From positions 1 through 7,132 of the forward strand of contig DASWMP010000182.1 in NCBI GenBank assembly GCA_036399695.1: a stretch of 7,132 bases of DNA. Direction: 5' to 3'. Position 1 is the first letter of the stretch; each line of letters begins with the position of its first letter. Shown here piece by piece: positions 4,626 to 7,132 of this stretch. Below the pieces are notes generated by a model. It was not told where the DNA came from and searched no databases. It was given only the letters and a program-made list of their open reading frames with translations. The translations under genes and the position numbers were made by a program. This stretch comes from DASVEE01 sp036399695 (GTDB taxonomy: Bacteria; Acidobacteriota; Thermoanaerobaculia; Gp7-AA8).

Positions 4626-5861
4626 GTGTCTACTTTCCCCGGCGTCGACTATCTCGAAATCGATTCGCTCTTCTCTGACGAAGAGCTGATGGTGCGTCAA
4701 ACGGTCCGTGACTTCGTCGATGACGAGGTGCTTCCGATCATCGAAGAGGCGAACCGCGAAGAGAAGTTCCCGCACCACCTCATCCCGAAGATGGCCGAGA
4801 TGGGCCTGTTCGGCGCGACGATCAAGGAGTACGACCTCCCCGGCCTGAATCAGGTCGCCTACGGTCTGATCATGCAGGAGCTCGAGCGGGGCGATTCGGG
4901 CCTCCGCTCCTTCGCTTCCGTGCAGTCGGGCCTGGTCATGTACCCGATCTACACCTACGGCTCGAAAGAGCAGCGCGATCACTGGATCCCGAAGCTCGCG
5001 GCCGGCCAGGCCATCGGCTGCTTCGGCCTCACGGAGCCGGACTTCGGCTCGAACCCTGGCGCGATGCGCACGCACGCGCGCAAGGACGGTAATCACTGGG
5101 TCCTGAACGGCGCGAAGGCGTGGATCACGAACGGCTCGATCGCCGACGTCGCCGTCGTCTGGGCGAAGGCCGAAGGGACGATCCGCGGCTTCCTCGTCGA
5201 GAAGGGGACGCCCGGCTTCACGACCGCCTACCACATGGGCAAGTTCTCGCTGCGCGCGTCGATCACGTCGCAGCTCTTCTTCGAGGACTGCCGCATCCCG
5301 CTGGAGAACGTGCTGCCGGAGACGGACGGCCTCAAGTACCCGCTGGGTTGCCTCACGCAGGCGCGCTACGGCATCGGCTGGGGTGCGCTCGGCGCGGCGA
5401 TGGCGGTCTACAACACGGCGCTGCAGTACGCGAAGTCGCGCATCCAGTTCGGCGGCCAGCCGATCGCTTCGCACCAGCTCGTGCAGAACAAGCTGGCCTG
5501 GATGATCCGCGAGATCACGAAGGGGCAGCTCCTGGCCATCCAGTGCGGACGCCTGAAGGACGAGGGCAAGCTCAAGCCGCACCATGTCTCGCTGCTGAAG
5601 ATGAACAACGTCGACATCGCCCTCGAGGCCTCACGCGTGGCGCGCGACATCCTCGGCGCGAACGGCGTCTCGGACGAGTACCCGATCATCCGTCACATGA
5701 TGAACCTCGAGTCGGTCAAGACATACGAGGGCACGCACGACATCCACAACCTGATCATCGGTCACGCCGTCACCGGCATCCCGGCCTACAACCCGCCGAT
5801 GACGAACGCCGCCGAGCGAGAAGGCAGCGAGAAGGCCGAAGCAGCGGCGCAGAAGAGCTAG
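4626..5861 (+). CDS. gcdH: Glutaryl-CoA dehydrogenase (acyl-CoA dehydrogenase family)
   Basis: A 411-aa flavoenzyme that oxidises glutaryl-CoA and, in the usual form, decarboxylates it to crotonyl-CoA in lysine, tryptophan and aromatic breakdown, passing electrons to ETF. Domains follow the family order: helical N-terminal part (about 15-125), beta domain with CFGLTEPDFGSN (132-143) and WITNG (166-170), and C-terminal helices with the FAD-contact RIQFG (272-276). The catalytic base is Glu368 in TYEGTHDIH. Glu87, Arg94 and Ser95 and Tyr367 match residues tied to glutaryl-CoA binding and decarboxylation in the human enzyme, favouring a decarboxylating GCDH over a generic short-chain dehydrogenase. 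The last 20 residues are a charged, Ala-rich tail. It stands alone, with no etf or crotonase gene in the window. The GTG start is set by AAGGAG five bases upstream. Confidence 0.92.
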   Translation: MSTFPGVDYLEIDSLFSDEELMVRQTVRDFVDDEVLPIIEEANREEKFPHHLIPKMAEMGLFGATIKEYDLPGLNQVAYGLIMQELERGDSGLRSFASVQSGLVMYPIYTYGSKEQRDHWIPKLAAGQAIGCFGLTEPDFGSNPGAMRTHARKDGNHWVLNGAKAWITNGSIADVAVVWAKAEGTIRGFLVEKGTPGFTTAYHMGKFSLRASITSQLFFEDCRIPLENVLPETDGLKYPLGCLTQARYGIGWGALGAAMAVYNTALQYAKSRIQFGGQPIASHQLVQNKLAWMIREITKGQLLAIQCGRLKDEGKLKPHHVSLLKMNNVDIALEASRVARDILGANGVSDEYPIIRHMMNLESVKTYEGTHDIHNLIIGHAVTGIPAYNPPMTNAAEREGSEKAEAAAQKS

Positions 5862-5966
5862 TTGGCGGTAGGCAGTGGGCGGTTGGCAGTGGACCGCGCC
5901 CGAGCGGAGCCCTTCCACCGCCAACCGCGAGCGCGCGGAACGCGCGCGTACTGCCAACCGCCAACT
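5860..5966. repeat. Mirror-image heptamer array (GTTGGCG/A) with nested hairpins
   Basis: Five 7-base units run from 5861 (GTTGGCG, GTAGGCA, GTGGGCG, GTTGGCA, GTGGACC). The opposite strand carries the same heptamers at 5952-5965 and 5919-5925. An outer stem pairs 5860-5876 with 5950-5966 (16 of 17) and an inner stem pairs 5879-5892 with 5915-5928 (13 of 14). A small GCGCGCG/CGCGCGC hairpin (5931-5947) lies between, so the element can fold into a branched cruciform. Its left arm starts in the TAG stop of the dehydrogenase gene. It fills most of the 152-base gap before glpX. Confidence 0.88.
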
Positions 5967-5971
5967 ACTGT

Positions 5972-5977
5972 TAGAGT
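5972..5977 (+). promoter_or_regulatory. Weak -10 candidate for glpX
   Basis: TAGAGT matches four of six consensus positions and lies 36 bases before the glpX ATG, almost the same distance as the TAGAAT box has from the preceding gene's start. No -35 is convincing. A 5-bp hairpin (5980-5984 with 5993-5997) sits just before the ribosome binding site GGAG at 6006-6009. Confidence 0.25.
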
Positions 5978-6013
5978 GTCGCCGCAAAAAGACGGCGGCA
6001 GAAACGGAGCGAC

Positions 6014-6997
6014 ATGGAATCGAGTCTCGAAGTCGGATTTTTACGCGCGACCGAAAAGGCGGCCATCGCCGCGGCGCGCACGATGGGCTACGGCAAGCGG
6101 AAGTACTCCGACCAGGTCGCGGTCGAAGCGATGCGCGAAGAGCTGAACAAGCTGAAGATGCGCGGCGCGGTCGTGATCGGCGAGGGCGAGCGCGACAAGG
6201 CGCCGATGCTCTACGTCGGAGAGCCGCTCGGCCGCGGCTGGACCGAGGGAGAGATCTATCCCGAGGTCGACATCGCTGTGGATCCGCTCGAGGGGACGAA
6301 CCTCTGCGCGACCGGTGCGGCGAACTCCATCGCCGTGCTCGCGGCGTCGGAAAAGGGCGGCCTGCTCAACGCGCCCGACATCTACATGGACAAGATCGTC
6401 GTCGGCCCGACGGCGTCGGAAGTCGTCAGTCTCTCGGCCTCGGTCGAGGAGAACCTGAACAACATCGCCGCCGCCTTCCAGCGCGACGTCGATGAGCTGA
6501 CGATCGTCGTCCTCGACCGCGAGCGCCATCACGACCTGATCGCACAGATCCGCGAAGCAGGCGCCCGCATCAAGCTGATCACCGACGGCGACCTCTCCGG
6601 CGGCATCGCGGCGGCCGTCCGCGGCACCGGCATCCACGCCGCGATGGGCATCGGCGGCGCACCGGAAGGCGTCCTCACGGCCGCCGCCATGCGCTGCCTC
6701 GGCGGCAAGATGCAGGGCCGCCTCAAGCCGCTCGAGAAGTGGCAGGAAGACCGCCTCAAGTCGATGGGCTTCCAGGATCACGACAAGATCTACAACACGC
6801 AGGAGCTGGCCTCCGGCAACGACATCATCTTCTCCGCGACGGGCGTGACGGACGGCGACCTGCTCCGCGGCGTGCGCTACTTCGGCGGCGGTATCCGCGT
6901 GTCGTCGCTGTTCATGTCCCTGAAGACGAACGTCATCCGGTTCGTGGACACGATTTACCGCGAGGATGGGTCGAAGCTGGCGGTTTCGTTCACGTAA
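6014..6997 (+). CDS. glpX: Class II fructose-1,6-bisphosphatase GlpX
   Basis: A 327-aa cytoplasmic enzyme of the lithium-sensitive phosphatase superfamily that hydrolyses fructose 1,6-bisphosphate to fructose 6-phosphate in gluconeogenesis (and sedoheptulose bisphosphate in some lineages). The family signatures are all present: Asp33 in KYSDQVAVEAM, VVIGEGERDKAPMLYVGE with Glu57, VDIAVDPLEGT with Asp86, Asp90 and Glu93 for metal binding, ITDGDLSGG (189-197), and GIGGAPEGVLTAAAM with Glu218. Length is typical and the C-terminus with GGIRVSS is complete. The ATG start has GGAG four bases upstream. It appears monocistronic, separated from the dehydrogenase by a repeat and followed directly by an intrinsic terminator. 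Confidence 0.96.
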   Translation: MESSLEVGFLRATEKAAIAAARTMGYGKRKYSDQVAVEAMREELNKLKMRGAVVIGEGERDKAPMLYVGEPLGRGWTEGEIYPEVDIAVDPLEGTNLCATGAANSIAVLAASEKGGLLNAPDIYMDKIVVGPTASEVVSLSASVEENLNNIAAAFQRDVDELTIVVLDRERHHDLIAQIREAGARIKLITDGDLSGGIAAAVRGTGIHAAMGIGGAPEGVLTAAAMRCLGGKMQGRLKPLEKWQEDRLKSMGFQDHDKIYNTQELASGNDIIFSATGVTDGDLLRGVRYFGGGIRVSSLFMSLKTNVIRFVDTIYREDGSKLAVSFT

Positions 6998-7019
6998 CGC
7001 AAAGCGCAGGTGCATGGAG

Positions 7020-7049
7020 AGCGGTGGCCGAAAGCCACCGCTTTTTTTT
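7020..7049 (+). terminator. Intrinsic terminator of glpX
   Basis: A 9-bp stem, AGCGGTGGC (7020-7028) with GCCACCGCT (7034-7042), encloses the loop CGAAA and is followed by seven more T (7043-7049). It begins 22 bases after the glpX stop. The stem core is the same as in the hairpin cluster at 326-377. Confidence 0.95.
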
Positions 7050-7071
7050 GCCAGAAACACACGCGTAGTTT

Positions 7072-7132
7072 GGAGTGCGGCAGCGACGCTTCACCATCTG
7101 CCGCTTTCCCATAGCCGCAGCGACGAGCTGCG
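7072..7132. repeat. GC-rich inverted and direct repeats at the window edge, probably cut
   Basis: GCGGCAG (7077-7083) pairs with CTGCCGC (7098-7104), GCAGCGACG occurs twice (7080-7088 and 7117-7125), and CGCAGC (7116-7121) pairs with GCTGCG (7127-7132). No gene is visible after glpX, so this looks like another intergenic repeat element that continues beyond the window. Confidence 0.45.

Noticed and set aside
6041..7060. 339-codon minus-strand open frame opposite glpX
   Set aside because: It runs through the glpX terminator and is a composition shadow; GlpX motifs on the plus strand are unambiguous.

Overview
The window is high-GC bacterial chromosome with six intact protein genes and an unusually rich set of short repeats in the gaps. 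No rRNA, tRNA, transposase or CRISPR array is visible. Gene content, codon bias and GC-rich snap-back repeats fit a diderm environmental bacterium; Acidobacteriota is my best guess, but this is an impression from protein style and cannot be proved from the window. Layout: bases 1-386 hold no convincing gene. They carry a 21-bp tandem repeat, two facing REP-like palindromes with GTAG/GTGG heads, and a GCGGTGGCG hairpin cluster. Bases 387-1887 hold a minus-strand operon: a DPM1-like family 2 glycosyltransferase, then a ChbG/YdjC-type carbohydrate deacetylase that overlaps it by 29 bp. A short divergent promoter region (1888-1998) separates this from a plus-strand pair: a GT-C-type multi-membrane glycosyltransferase and a SAM methyltransferase overlapping by one base (TGATG). 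Two housekeeping genes follow, each with its own ribosome binding site: a glutaryl-CoA dehydrogenase (4626-5861) and a class II fructose-1,6-bisphosphatase GlpX (6014-6997), the latter closed by a textbook intrinsic terminator. How the genes may work together: the first four read as one envelope-modification locus. A DPM1-like enzyme would load a sugar on a polyprenyl phosphate, a YdjC-family enzyme would remove an acetyl group from it, and an ArnT-like membrane enzyme would transfer the amino sugar to an acceptor outside the inner membrane. This is the logic of Francisella FlmF2-NaxD-FlmK and Bordetella Lgm lipid A modification, here with an added methyltransferase. That reading is inference from families and gene order. 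The other main observation is the repeat ecology. Two mirror-image heptamer arrays each begin inside the stop codon of the gene upstream, and a third copy of the REP-like palindrome lies in frame inside the methyltransferase gene.
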